Positions 35,910 to 46,300 of a stretch of 54,797 bases of DNA are shown here, piece after piece. The notes below the pieces were generated by a model. That model made no database searches and was not told the DNA's origin. It saw only the letters and a list, made by a program, of their open reading frames with translations. The stretch is from the NCBI RefSeq assembly GCF_001050195.2, contig NZ_DF967965.1, positions 1,100,486 through 1,155,282 of the forward strand, written 5' to 3'. The number at the start of each line of letters is the position of its first letter. Positions within the stretch are counted from its first letter, which is position 1. Source of the stretch: Anaerolinea thermolimosa (GTDB taxonomy: Bacteria > Chloroflexota > Anaerolineae > Anaerolineales > Anaerolineaceae). A program made the position numbers and the translations under genes.

Positions 35910-38264
35910 TCAAACCTTTTTAAGTGCCAGCAGGCGCAGGCCATTCAAGACCACCAGAACAGTACTGCCTTCGTGCCCCACCACGCCGAGCGGTAAAGGC
36001 AGGTTGAGCCCAAAAGCGCTGACTACCAGGAGTACAATCACGGCCAGGGCAAAGGTGAGATTTTGCCAGATAATTTGTCGTGAACGACGTGCAAGGAAGA
36101 TGGCATGGGGCAGGTTGGTTAAATCATCTGCCATCAACACCACATCTGCGGTTTCTAGCGCCACATCACTGCCAGCCCCCCCCATAGCAATCCCCACATC
36201 GGCGGCGGCGAGTGCGGGTGCGTCGTTTACACCGTCGCCCACCATGGCTATCTGACCGTATCGGTGGCGTAAGGTTTCAAGGACAGCCACCTTGTCCTGT
36301 GGAAGGAGCCCTGCGTGTACTTCGTCTACTCCGGCCTGTGCAGCGATCGCATGTGCCACCGCTTCGTTGTCGCCGGTTAACATCACCACCTTTTGCATAC
36401 CCACTTTCTTAAGAGACTGGACAATCTCGCGAGCGTTGGGGCGGATGCTATCGGCCAGGCCAAATATCCCCAGCCATTTTCCCGGAGTGAAGGCGAGCAT
36501 CACGGTTTGCCCCTTCTCTTTAAGGGTGTTTAGATGTTGTTTTAGCTCTGGCGGAACAGGAACGCCTCGTTCATGAAAGAGACGTTCATTCCCCACCCAG
36601 ATGGCTCTGCCCTCTACATAAGCTTCAATTCCCTGACCGGGAATGGCCCGAAACTCACTGGCCGTAGAGAGAGGCAGGTTCCTTTGCCGGGCGATCTCGA
36701 GAATAGCATTCCCCAGGGGGTGTTCGGAACGGCTTTCGGCAGATGCTACGAGTCGGAGTAATTCCTCCTCCGTGACTCCCTCTGCGGGAATTATGGATTG
36801 TACCACAGGGATACCGGTAGTCAGGGTGCCGGTCTTGTCAAAAGCGATAACTTTGAGATCAGCAGTTTTTTCCAGATGGATGCCCCCTTTGAAGAGAATA
36901 CCATTACGTGCTCCATTAGCAATGGCTGATAAGATGGACGCGGGGGTAGAAATGACCAGAGCGCAAGGAGAAGCTACGACCAGCCAGGTCATCGCCCGAT
37001 AAAAGGTGGGGTAAAAAGGTTGATTGAACAGTAGGATCGGGATAAGGGTAAGGAACACGGCTCCACCCAGGACAAACCAGGCGTAAATTTGCTCGAAGGC
37101 ATCCAGGGCTGTCTGGGTGCGAGCTTTGCTGTTTTGAGCCTGTTCAACCATCTGAACGATCCGGGCAAGGGTTGTGTCCTGTGCAAGGCGAGTCACCCGA
37201 ACCTCCAGTGCTCCGTTTCCGTTTACTGTGCTGGCGAAAACGGCATCCCCAGATTTTTTGAAAACCGGAACCGACTCACCGGTGATATTGGCCTGGTTAA
37301 CTTCGGAATTGCCCCGAACGATTTCTCCATCCACAGGAAAACGTTCTCCAGGTTTAACCAGTACGATATCTCCGATGACCAGCTTTTCAACGGGCAAAGT
37401 CATGATCCGTGAACCATGCCTGACAGTAGCCGTGGGGGGGCGCAGGTCAAGAAGCTTTTTAATCGCCTGGCGGTTTCGCTCAAGGGCGTAAGTTTGCAGG
37501 GTGTTCGACAAGGAGAAGAGGAACAACAAGATCGCGCCTTCCAGCGGCTGGCCGATGATGGCGGCTCCCACAGCGGCAAAGATCATCAACAGGTTAACGT
37601 CCAGTTTGTGCTCCTCGCGCAGGGCGTTTATCCCATCGATCAGGCCGAAAACCCCGCCAAGCAGGTAAGCCGTCAGGAATAAGCCGTTTTGAAATGCCGG
37701 ACTGATACCGTAAAGGCCACCGAGGTAGGCCGCCAGTGTGGCCAGGGCAGTGATAAGGGTGAAGAGAATTTCTAACCTTCGCCGGGAAAAGGAAAAGAGA
37801 AAAGTTGGTCGAGAGGAAATTTCTGGCGAAGACTCGGACGGGAAAAGGGATTCCACCACAGCCTGATTACTGCCGGGAGCGGTAGCGCCATTCAGAGAGA
37901 TAATGAGTTCTCCCTCCCGAAAGAGGGTCTGTGTAGAGGAGGCGGTCATCAGACGTGAAAAATGATTGTGTACGGATTCACCCATCTGGGCGGCACATAG
38001 TGCGCATGCCTGTTCGCCTTTGACGCCGCACTGGGCAACCCTGAGGCCCGCTTTTTGTCCGGCTTGCCGCACCAGATGCAGGGCACGTTCAGGGGAGAGA
38101 ATTCGCGGGTCATAGGTAATTCGTAAATGGCCATCTTCTGTCGAGAAGTGCACATCCCGAATACCCGCGTAACCTTCCAGGGTATCCTCCAGGATTGTGG
38201 TGCAGCGCTGTGAAACCGGTGGAATAGAAATGGGTTGTTCAAGCGAAGTGGATTTCATGGTCAT
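35910..38264 (-). CDS. P1B-4-type metal-exporting ATPase (PfeT/CoaT-like)
   Basis: 784 residues. Phosphorylation motif DKTGT, actuator TGES, nucleotide-site HPLGNAI, TM motif SPCALVIS (SPC instead of CPC) and C-terminal HEGST. SPC together with HEG(G/S)T marks the P1B-4 group, which exports Fe(II) or Co(II), rather than the Zn/Cd or Cu groups. The N-terminal 120 residues look like a degenerate metal-binding domain followed by a CALC pair. The ATG at 38264 has GGAGG eight bases upstream and overlaps the end of the PerR-like gene, so repressor and pump are coupled. Iron efflux is the favoured role. Confidence 0.85.
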   Translation of the reverse strand: MTMKSTSLEQPISIPPVSQRCTTILEDTLEGYAGIRDVHFSTEDGHLRITYDPRILSPERALHLVRQAGQKAGLRVAQCGVKGEQACALCAAQMGESVHNHFSRLMTASSTQTLFREGELIISLNGATAPGSNQAVVESLFPSESSPEISSRPTFLFSFSRRRLEILFTLITALATLAAYLGGLYGISPAFQNGLFLTAYLLGGVFGLIDGINALREEHKLDVNLLMIFAAVGAAIIGQPLEGAILLFLFSLSNTLQTYALERNRQAIKKLLDLRPPTATVRHGSRIMTLPVEKLVIGDIVLVKPGERFPVDGEIVRGNSEVNQANITGESVPVFKKSGDAVFASTVNGNGALEVRVTRLAQDTTLARIVQMVEQAQNSKARTQTALDAFEQIYAWFVLGGAVFLTLIPILLFNQPFYPTFYRAMTWLVVASPCALVISTPASILSAIANGARNGILFKGGIHLEKTADLKVIAFDKTGTLTTGIPVVQSIIPAEGVTEEELLRLVASAESRSEHPLGNAILEIARQRNLPLSTASEFRAIPGQGIEAYVEGRAIWVGNERLFHERGVPVPPELKQHLNTLKEKGQTVMLAFTPGKWLGIFGLADSIRPNAREIVQSLKKVGMQKVVMLTGDNEAVAHAIAAQAGVDEVHAGLLPQDKVAVLETLRHRYGQIAMVGDGVNDAPALAAADVGIAMGGAGSDVALETADVVLMADDLTNLPHAIFLARRSRQIIWQNLTFALAVIVLLVVSAFGLNLPLPLGVVGHEGSTVLVVLNGLRLLALKKV

Positions 38265-38709
38265 GGCTTGTTCCTCCGTGAGAGACCTGGGATTGACAAT
38301 CGGGACACAGGCCGTAATACATGACCCTGGCTCCGAGAAGGCGATACCCTGAAGCCATCTGAACTTCATGATCAACCTGATGAATATGCTCACTGGGGAA
38401 GTCGATCACTTTGTGGCACTTCAGACAGGCGAGGTTAATATGCGGGGAGGTATCTGCATCGTAGTGAACTGCGTTATCGCCAGCTTCGCCGAGCAAATTG
38501 ATGACCCCATGCTGTACGAGAACGTCCAGGGTGTTATAAACGGTGGCCAGGCTGATTGATGGATAACGTTTCACCAGCTCTTCGTAAATTTGCTGAGCGG
38601 TCGGGTGCTCCTGAGACTCGGCTAGTAAACGGCAGATTTCAATCCGCTGGGGGGTGATGCGCAAACCGGCGAGTTTTAACGTGTCTATCATTTGTTGATA
38701 ATGAGTCAT
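38239..38709 (-). CDS. PerR-like Fur-family metal-dependent repressor
   Basis: 156 residues: winged helix (about 1-80, with ITPQRIEICRLL and SLATVYNTLDVL) and a dimerisation domain with two structural zinc pairs, C95/C98 and C135/C138. By spacing from B. subtilis PerR, the regulatory site would be H35, D84, H90, N92 and D103. Asp at 103 (not Glu) is the PerR-type choice, while N92 replaces a histidine. AAGGAG lies nine bases before the ATG at 38709; the frame is open far upstream but would run through the promoter. The downstream ATPase overlaps it by 26 bases. A PerR box covers its own promoter. Confidence 0.88.
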   Translation of the reverse strand: MTHYQQMIDTLKLAGLRITPQRIEICRLLAESQEHPTAQQIYEELVKRYPSISLATVYNTLDVLVQHGVINLLGEAGDNAVHYDADTSPHINLACLKCHKVIDFPSEHIHQVDHEVQMASGYRLLGARVMYYGLCPDCQSQVSHGGTSHDHEIHFA

Positions 38710-38726
38710 TTGTAACCACTCCTTAC

Positions 38727-38762
38727 TTGTAATCATTATAAATAAAAAATTATTCTTGTCAA
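38727..38762 (-). promoter_or_regulatory. Promoter and PerR box of the perR-like / P1B-4 ATPase operon
   Basis: TTGACA (38757-38762), 16-base spacer, TATAAT (38735-38740) on the minus strand, both perfect. The -10 box lies inside TTGTAATCATTATAA (38727-38741), which differs by one base from the PerR box TTATAATNATTATAA, so the operon is probably autorepressed. Confidence 0.85.
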
Positions 38763-39004
38763 GATACCCGGGACAGATTTGTGGAGTGGATAAAATCCTT
38801 TGCCTGTGTGCCACAGGAGAACGGTGGCTGTGCGGGTGCAGGTATGGAACAGGATTGCAATTGAGATGACGAAATGACGGCATAGACACTCACAGCGAGC
38901 AGGGCGAATATGTGTAATCGCGTCTGCCCGCTGCGGGTAGTAAAGAATGGCATGGAAGGAATCAGGTTACAGGTATTTCACGGCTGGCTTTCAGTTCCCA
39001 TTTA
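38763..39004. other. Gene-free gap between the PerR-like operon and the GH151-like gene
   Basis: The gap contains no convincing gene. A 64-codon minus-strand frame (38759-38953) lacks a ribosome binding site and ends inside the TTGACA of the PerR-like promoter. No strong hairpin was found here. Confidence 0.5.
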
Positions 39005-40984
39005 TCAAGCCTGTGGGTAGGTAATGGCAACCATCTGATGACCATACACTTCAGGTACCACGAAGCGGAGGTATCCCTCTGAGAATTCAAAGAATAGGGG
39101 CACGTTTTGTGGAACCAGTGATACTGAACCAGGTTCCCGGGTTGAACGCACCGAAACAGAAAGGTGATGGATGGGAAGAACATCCTCGATGGTATCGAGT
39201 TCCAGGCCGCGCCGTTCGGGAATGTAATGCAAGAGGTGAAGTATTTGTCTGTGATGATGAGGTTGTTCGTTCAGGGTGACACGCAGGGTCGAAGGCCCGG
39301 AGATGCGGACTGCAGGTTGAGGGAGAAGCATCTTCAGGGCATTGAGGAAAAGGGTTTTCACCCAGTGGGGGGCTCGCTGGCGGTATTGAGTGAAAATGGG
39401 GTGAGCGAAATAGATGACATTCCCGTGGCGGAGAACTGCAGGATAAGCTGTTTGATGCGATGAGGGGGTGTGCTGATGGGAACAAAAATGGCGGAAATCC
39501 CGGTTAAAGTAAGGGATGGCAGTCGAAGCAAGCACCTCAGTATCCGGCAGAGGGGAGACCTGCTGCCCGCGTAGATACATGACGTGTTCGACAGGGGGAA
39601 GACCCTGGCCAATTTCTCCGGCGGGAAGGATAAAATCGGGGCTGTAAGGTGCATCGCCTACCCGGTTCACGCCAAAGGCCGGTAAGGCGAAATTCTGTCC
39701 ACCTTCCATGAGGCCAGAACGGTGAGAGGCGATGATCTTCCCTCCGTGCTCAAGATAAGCCTGAACTTTCTGAGCCAGTTGAGCATCGAAGAGCACCTCA
39801 TCAGGAAAAATGAGCACCTGGTAAGCAGAAAAGTCGCTCTGGCTATCGAGCACATCAAACTGATGTGCGCCTTCTTCCAGCATCATTAAGGCACCTGCGG
39901 TACTATCGGAAACCATCGCCCCGGTAACCTCTTCGGTGTTTAAAAGGCCTATCTCTGCCACTGGTCTGGCGCCTTCACACCAGGGCTCTTTTTCTTCAAC
40001 GCTGGCATATACGGAACCGATGAGTCGATAGGTATCCTGACAAATTTTCCCATCCGGGTGAAGTTGATCACCAATGGAGCATTTTGCATTGAGGGCGAGC
40101 ATACGGAAGCACTCGAACTGCAACGCGGCCGGGTTCTTGAAGGAGTGAAAGTCACCCCAGGAGGTATGAAACTTCCCCGTCATTCCCAGGCAATCCAGTC
40201 CAAGGGTACGGGCGTAACGCATGGTAAGGGGAAAGTGAAGATATCCCCACCCGGCACTCGGCAGAGATTCCAATTCTAGGTGCGAGTACGCACCGGTTGT
40301 GTTTCGTACCAGAGAGTTGATGTGGCCGGCGTTGTAGAAAATGGTACAGTCTTTACTGAAGGAACGTACAAACGCCGTCATTTCCTGTTTGAATTGATCA
40401 ATGACCATTCTACCAAAGCGGATTCTGTTGCTCTGGTCAGAGGGATCAAGACCCTGTTCGAGCATCGCTTTTCGGCTCCAGATCGAAGAATCATCCAGCG
40501 GCTGGACGATATCAAAAAACAATCCATCCACCGGGAAGAGCGAAAACAATTCCTCAACATGCTTTTTGAGGAAGTCCAGATAAGGAGAATTTACGAGCAG
40601 ATAGCGGTAGAACCCGGCTTCATAAGGTGGCGTGCCCAGGATTTTTCCATCTGCTCCGATAGCCAACCATTCAGGATGCTCTTCGGCAGTGAAATGATCC
40701 CACTGTACTGTGGTGTAAATTGGAACACGGATGCCTTTTCTGTGGCAGGCTTCGATCTGCTCTGCCAGTAAATTACGCACCAGGTGAGGATGGCGTCTTT
40801 CAGGATTGACCCGAGAATCGTAGTAAAGATACCCATGGTGGCACCGGGCGAAACAGGTCACTGAGTTAACGTGGGCCTGCTTCAAAGTAGTGGCGAATTC
40901 TTCGGGGTCGAAAGCTTGCCCCACCCCGACAATGTGCTGGCTGGTGTGAAAGTCGAGATGAACCTGGCGGTAGCGGAGTTCCAT
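39005..40984 (-). CDS. Putative alpha-L-fucosidase-like glycosidase (GHL6 barrel + beta-galactosidase trimerisation domain, GH151-like)
   Basis: 659 residues. The N-terminal barrel (about 1-360) begins YRQVHLDFHTSQHIVGVG and has CFARCHHGYLYYDS, IYTTVQWD and VDGLFFDIVQ, the pattern of the hypothetical glycosyl hydrolase 6 family. Residues about 370-590 resemble the beta-galactosidase trimerisation domain (YQVLIFPDEVLFDAQLAQKV). This pair is the layout of GH151 alpha-L-fucosidases; the activity is inferred. No signal peptide. GGGAGG precedes the ATG at 40984. It lies downstream of, and in line with, acetyl-CoA synthetase. Confidence 0.7.
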   Translation of the reverse strand: MELRYRQVHLDFHTSQHIVGVGQAFDPEEFATTLKQAHVNSVTCFARCHHGYLYYDSRVNPERRHPHLVRNLLAEQIEACHRKGIRVPIYTTVQWDHFTAEEHPEWLAIGADGKILGTPPYEAGFYRYLLVNSPYLDFLKKHVEELFSLFPVDGLFFDIVQPLDDSSIWSRKAMLEQGLDPSDQSNRIRFGRMVIDQFKQEMTAFVRSFSKDCTIFYNAGHINSLVRNTTGAYSHLELESLPSAGWGYLHFPLTMRYARTLGLDCLGMTGKFHTSWGDFHSFKNPAALQFECFRMLALNAKCSIGDQLHPDGKICQDTYRLIGSVYASVEEKEPWCEGARPVAEIGLLNTEEVTGAMVSDSTAGALMMLEEGAHQFDVLDSQSDFSAYQVLIFPDEVLFDAQLAQKVQAYLEHGGKIIASHRSGLMEGGQNFALPAFGVNRVGDAPYSPDFILPAGEIGQGLPPVEHVMYLRGQQVSPLPDTEVLASTAIPYFNRDFRHFCSHQHTPSSHQTAYPAVLRHGNVIYFAHPIFTQYRQRAPHWVKTLFLNALKMLLPQPAVRISGPSTLRVTLNEQPHHHRQILHLLHYIPERRGLELDTIEDVLPIHHLSVSVRSTREPGSVSLVPQNVPLFFEFSEGYLRFVVPEVYGHQMVAITYPQA

Positions 40985-41057
40985 GCGAAGCCCTCCCAAA
41001 ATTTGGATCTTTGGATAGTATTGTACATCAGGTTGCTGGTTGACTCTGGAACAGGAA

Positions 41058-41083
41058 CCAGCCCTGCGCTCATGCAGGGCTGG
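41058..41083 (-). terminator. Hairpin downstream of acetyl-CoA synthetase
   Basis: Ten-base perfect stem CCAGCCCTGC (41058-41067) with GCAGGGCTGG (41074-41083), six-base loop. The tail on the minus strand (TTCCTGTTCC) is only partly T-rich, so termination may be partial. Confidence 0.5.
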
Positions 41084-41108
41084 TACACCGGGTATCCGAG
41101 AGAGGGGC

Positions 41109-43016
41109 TTACTCTTCCAGGGTGCTCAGGTCACCTTCTGGCAGACCCTGTGCCCGGGCTTTTAATACCCGGCGCATTATTTTCCCGCTGCGAGTCTTGG
41201 GAAGCTGGGAGACAATGGTGATCTTCTCTGGTCTGGCAATGGGTCCCATTTCGTGAGCCACGTGAGCGCGCAGTTCCTCAATCAAGGACTCGGAGGGTTC
41301 GAAACCGGCACGGAGAATAACGTAGGCGTGAATAGCATTCCCCTTAATATCGTGGGGCAGGCCAATAGCAGCCGCTTCGGCGACGGCAGGATGGCTGACA
41401 AGCGCACTTTCGATCTCGGCGGTTCCAAGGCGATAACCTGACACTTTAATCACATCATCGACTCTCCCGATGATCCAGTAATAACCATCTTCGTCTTTTC
41501 GAGCGCTGTCTCCGGTGAAATATACACCTGGAAATTTGCTCCAGTACTGAGACACGTAACGATCGGGATCGTTGTAAATGTTCCGTAACATGGCCGGCCA
41601 CGGGCGCTTCAAAACCAGGTATCCTTCTTCACCAGCGGGAAGAGAATTCCCGTTTTCATCCACAACATCGGCCTCGATGCCGGGGAAGGGTTTGGTAGCG
41701 CTTCCGGGTTTGAGGGGAGTTTCGGGGAGGGGAGTAATCATAAACATCCCCGTTTCTGTTTGCCACCAGGTATCCATTATAGGGCAACGCCCTTTACCAA
41801 TAGCCTCGTAATACCAGCGCCAGGCTTCTGGATTGATTGGCTCACCCACGGTTCCAAGCAAGCGGAGGCTGGAAAGGTCATGGCGATTGGGCCAGGCCTC
41901 GCCGTAACGCATCAGACCGCGAATCGCCGTCGGGGCGGTGTACAAAATATTAATCCCGTACTTCTCAACCATACTCCACCAGCGGTTCGGATAGGGATAG
42001 GTGGGCGCTCCTTCGTACATGAAGCTGGTCGTTCCCAGCAGTAAGGGCCCATAGACGATGTAGCTATGACCGGTAATCCAACCCGGGTCTGCTGTACACC
42101 AGTAGCGGTCTTCTTCTTTCAGATCAAATACCCATTTCAGGGTGGTGGCCACCCCGACCATGTAACCACCATGGGTATGTAAAATGGCCTTGGGGCGTCC
42201 GGTAGTACCTGAGGTATAGAGGAGGAAGAGAGGATCTTCGGCATCCATTTCCTCCGTTTCACAACGAGAATTTCCGCTGGCGGTACGGGCTACCGGGAGG
42301 GTCATCAATTCGTGGTACCAGTAGTCACGCCCCGATTCCATGGTGACGGGCTGGCCAGTTCGCCTGACTACTATTACATGTTCAACAGTGGCACAGCGTT
42401 TCAGGGCTTCGTCCACTATATTTTTTAATTCCACGATTTTCCCGTTCATATAGCCGCCATCGCAAGTGATGACCACCTGCGACTGGCTATCTTCGATCCG
42501 TCCGTGCAGGGCTTCGACAGAAAAGCCCCCGTATACGACCGAATGAACGGCACCAATCTTTGCACAGGCAAGCATGGCCACAGGGAGTTCAGGGATTCGT
42601 CCCATGTAGATCGTTACCCGATCTCCTTTATGTACCCCCATACTGCGCAGTACATTGGCGAACATGCACACTTCGCGGTTGAGTGCATGGTATGAAAAAG
42701 TACGCTGGTCGCCATTTTCACCTTCCCAGATGATTGCCAGTTTATTCCGCCGCCAGGAGCGGACATGACGGTCGAGGCAGTTGTAGACGATATTGGTGGT
42801 GGCCCCTACGAACCATTGATAAAACGGTGGATTGGAGTCATCTAAAACTCTTGTCCATGGGCGGAACCATTCAAATTCTTTCGCCTGTTCTTCCCAGAAG
42901 CCTTCCAGGTTTTGATCAGCCATGCGAGCGAGCACATCACGGTTGTTAATGTGAGCCGACTCTACAAGTCCAGGAGGTGGAGGAAAGAAATCGCGGAGGC
43001 GCTGATCGGTGGCCAT
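41109..43016 (-). CDS. acsA: Acetyl-CoA synthetase (AMP-forming)
   Basis: 635 residues, close to the usual 640-650. Adenylation motifs are YTSGTTGRPKA, DTWWQTETG and YFTGDSARKDEDGYYWIIGR. The C-terminal catalytic lysine lies in KTRSGKIMRR, the usual acetylation target. It converts acetate, ATP and CoA to acetyl-CoA. AAAGGG precedes the ATG. It is transcribed divergently from the megasynthase gene with 382 bases between, and may supply acetyl units to it. Confidence 0.95.
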   Translation of the reverse strand: MATDQRLRDFFPPPPGLVESAHINNRDVLARMADQNLEGFWEEQAKEFEWFRPWTRVLDDSNPPFYQWFVGATTNIVYNCLDRHVRSWRRNKLAIIWEGENGDQRTFSYHALNREVCMFANVLRSMGVHKGDRVTIYMGRIPELPVAMLACAKIGAVHSVVYGGFSVEALHGRIEDSQSQVVITCDGGYMNGKIVELKNIVDEALKRCATVEHVIVVRRTGQPVTMESGRDYWYHELMTLPVARTASGNSRCETEEMDAEDPLFLLYTSGTTGRPKAILHTHGGYMVGVATTLKWVFDLKEEDRYWCTADPGWITGHSYIVYGPLLLGTTSFMYEGAPTYPYPNRWWSMVEKYGINILYTAPTAIRGLMRYGEAWPNRHDLSSLRLLGTVGEPINPEAWRWYYEAIGKGRCPIMDTWWQTETGMFMITPLPETPLKPGSATKPFPGIEADVVDENGNSLPAGEEGYLVLKRPWPAMLRNIYNDPDRYVSQYWSKFPGVYFTGDSARKDEDGYYWIIGRVDDVIKVSGYRLGTAEIESALVSHPAVAEAAAIGLPHDIKGNAIHAYVILRAGFEPSESLIEELRAHVAHEMGPIARPEKITIVSQLPKTRSGKIMRRVLKARAQGLPEGDLSTLEE

Positions 43017-43398
43017 TGTCTTTTTCCCTTTCTTTTCCAGATGAGCCGTTTGTTTCTTTTGGGTAATTACAGATCGCTTATAAAGATATAATATATCAAA
43101 TTTATCAAATTATACCCATGAATTTCTCGGGGGTTTTTCCAAAGAATGCCCGTTAAATTACAGAAATATCGGGCGTAACTTCTGGGTAAAGATAGTGTTT
43201 CACGCTTTAGGAGCAACCCGGTAATATTGGGGACGGGTATTCCTTCGACCTGTGTGGTCATGGCAGGAAAAGAAGGTTCGGCTCTACATCACCTGGTTTA
43301 TTCCATCGATCGGACTGGGTTCACTGTTGGGAATTTACCGATGAGAGGTTTTCCTGGTGGTTGAACGTTGTGGGTCGATGAATTCCTTTGGAGGAGAT
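43017..43398. other. Divergent control region between acsA and the megasynthase
   Basis: 382 bases without a gene. An AT-rich tract at 43078-43118 contains several TATAAT-like words on the minus strand and two TTGATA-like words, suiting an acsA promoter. No clear promoter for the plus strand and no riboswitch fold was recognised. GGAGG at 43390-43394 is the megasynthase ribosome binding site. Confidence 0.5.
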
Positions 43399-46300
43399 AT
43401 GCCAATTACCAAACCGGTAGCCGTGGTCGGAATCGGCGCAGTCATGCCGGATGCGAATGACGCAGCGACCTTCTGGAGCAATATCAAGCAGGGGCGTTAT
43501 TCCATCACCGAGGTGCCTGAAAACCGCTGGTCTGTGGATTTGTACTACGATCCAGACCCCACTGCTCAGGATAAAACATACTGCAAAATCGGCAGCTGGG
43601 TGAGAGACTTTGTTTTTCAACCGTTTCAATGGGGAATTGCCATCCCTCCTCGGGTACTTGAACAGATGGACCAGGCCCAGCAGTGGGCCATTGCTGCCAC
43701 CCGGCAAGCATTGCTGGATTATGGCTATCCACAGCGGGCTGTGAATCAAAGCCGAACGGCAGTGATCATCGGAAATGCACTGGGGGGTGAGAAGCATTAT
43801 GTCACGTCGTTACGCATTCGTGCTCCAGAGTTTCTCCGGGCACTCTCATCTGTTCCGGAATTTCAGACTCTGCCTGAAGCTCTTCAGAAGGCATTGCTGG
43901 AGGGAATGCGAGAGAAGATCCGCAAGTCAACGCCGGAGATTACCGAAGACACGATGCCAGGGGAACTCTCAAATGTGATCGCAGGCCGGGTAGCGAATGT
44001 GTTTAACTTCCAGGGCACGAATTTTGTTACCGATGCGGCATGTGCCTCTTCACTGGCGGCGCTTCAGGCGGCTATTGAAGGATTGAATCACCATCAATTT
44101 GACCTGGTAGTAACAGGTGGCGTCGACAGTATGATGGGGGTGGACGGATTTGTTAAGTTCTGTAAAATTGGGGCACTTAGCCCGGATGGTTCACGCCCTT
44201 ACGCTGATGGTGCTAACGGGTTTGTGATGGGAGAGGGAGCGGCTATCTTCCTGCTGAAACGGCTGGAAGATGCGGAACGCGATGGTGACAAAATTTATGC
44301 TGTGGTGCGGGGCATTGGTTCCAGCAGTGATGGGAAAGGGAAAGGAATCACCGCCCCTAACCCGAACGGGCAGGAAAGAGCCATCGAACGCGCCTGGAAG
44401 AACGCCGGTATTTCTCCAGACACAGTTGGACTGATTGAGGGGCACGGCACCTCGACCAGAGTTGGAGATCTGGTTGAAGTCGAAAGCCTGGTTCGTATTT
44501 TTGGACAATTCGGTTTAAAACCCGGTTCGATTGCCCTGGGATCGGTAAAATCGAACATCGGGCATTTGAAGAGCGCCGCTGGCGCAGCCGGTGTCTTCAA
44601 GGTGGCCATGGCATTGTATGAGAAGGTGCTTCCACCGTCGATCAATTTTGAAAAACCCAACCCCAATATCGACTTTCCTCACATTCCATTTGCGGTCAAC
44701 ACTCAACTCCGTCCCTGGGAGGTGCGGAATGGACAGGTTCGAAGGGCAGGGGTAAGTTCATTTGGATTTGGAGGCACCAATTTTCATGTGGTGATGGAAG
44801 AGTACGTTCCAGGTCTGACTGCTGGCGAAAGCCGTCTGTTTGCAGGGGTGGATGTAAAGGGGAGAGAAGTGGAGGTGCCTACTCCATCTTCCGTTGCCTC
44901 TGCGTACCGCGACAGTTCGGCTATTTCTGTGAAAAACTATTCAGAGCCGCCAGTATCTTCCTCGGAAATTAAACCGTATCGTGGTCTTTTCTTCCTCAGC
45001 GCGGATACCGTACCTCAACTTCGAGAAGTGCTCTCTGAACGGATTGAGCAAATAAAAGCGGGGAATGTTCCATCATCTGCACTTCCTGCTCTGGAAGAGA
45101 TTCAGCGCCCGGAAAGGCTGGCCATTGATTATGGCGATCCTGCAGAATTGCTCAAACGGGCAGAAAGAGCGCTGAAAGGGTTCGAGGCTGATGTAAATCC
45201 CTGGCAGGCTCTGGTGGCCCATGGGATTTTTCGGGGAAGCGGACAGCCGGGTAAAGTGGCTTTCCTTTTCCCGGGTCAGGGATCACAATACGCCAATATG
45301 TTGAAGGATCTCTGTGAGGTAGAGCCGATTGTCGCTGAAACATTCAAGGAAGCAGATCGGGTCATGACCCCGATCCTCGGGCGGCCACTGACTGATTTTA
45401 TTTATGTAAGTGGAGATGAGGCTGCCCTGGCTGAGGCTGAAAAGGCGCTGCGGAATACAGAGATCACCCAGCCGGCCATGCTTACAGCCAATGTTGCTCT
45501 ATTGCGACTGCTGAAGCACTTTGGTTTTTCGCCAGATATGGTGATCGGCCATAGCCTGGGCGAATATGCGGCCCTGGTAGCCGCTGAAGTGTTGACCTTT
45601 GCTGAGGCACTGGAGGTGGTCTCGGCGCGGGGCCGCGAAATGACGAAGGTGACCTGGGAAGACAACGGGTGTATGGCGGCAGTGTCTGCACCGATTGAGA
45701 AAGTGGAAGCTCTGCTGCAAACCGTGGATGGGTATGTGGTGATTGCAAACATCAACAGCCCCACGCAATGCGTTATTGGTGGAACCACAGCGGCTGTGGA
45801 TGCGGCTCTGGATGCATTTATGAAAGCCGGTTTTCAGGGTACAAAGATTCCTGTTTCTCATGCGTTCCACACCCGGATTGTCGAACCGGCCAGCGAACCT
45901 TTGCGCCAGGTGATTTCCCGGATGAATATCCAGTCGCCCCGAACCACAGTCATCGCGAATGTTACGGGTGAGGTCTACCCCACCAGCCGGGATGAAATCC
46001 TGGACCTGCTGGCAAAACAGGTAGCTTCGCCGGTGCAGTTTATTAAAGGCATGGAGACGCTTTACCGGCTGGGAGCCCGGGTATATGTGGAAGTAGGGCC
46101 AAAGCGGGTGTTAAATGCGCTGGTTTCCGATATCCTTAAGGGCCGCACTGATGTGGCGATCCTGGCAACGAACCACCCTCGTGAAGGGGCTGTGGTGAGT
46201 TTTAATAAAGCCCTTTGTGGTTTGCTTGCGGCGGGAATTTGCCCGCAAACGAAGGAAAAACCTCTGACGATCGAGCTTTCAGAGGGGCGGCAACCGGTTT

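Noticed and set aside
36800-37500. Zn/Cd (ZntA-type) assignment for the P-type ATPase
   Set aside because: The membrane motif is SPC rather than CPC, and HEGST is present near the C-terminus, which points to the P1B-4 group.
38759-38953. 64-codon minus-strand frame upstream of the PerR-like gene, with a hydrophobic N-terminus
   Set aside because: No ribosome binding site, and its stop codon lies inside the perfect TTGACA of the PerR-like promoter; unlike any known family.
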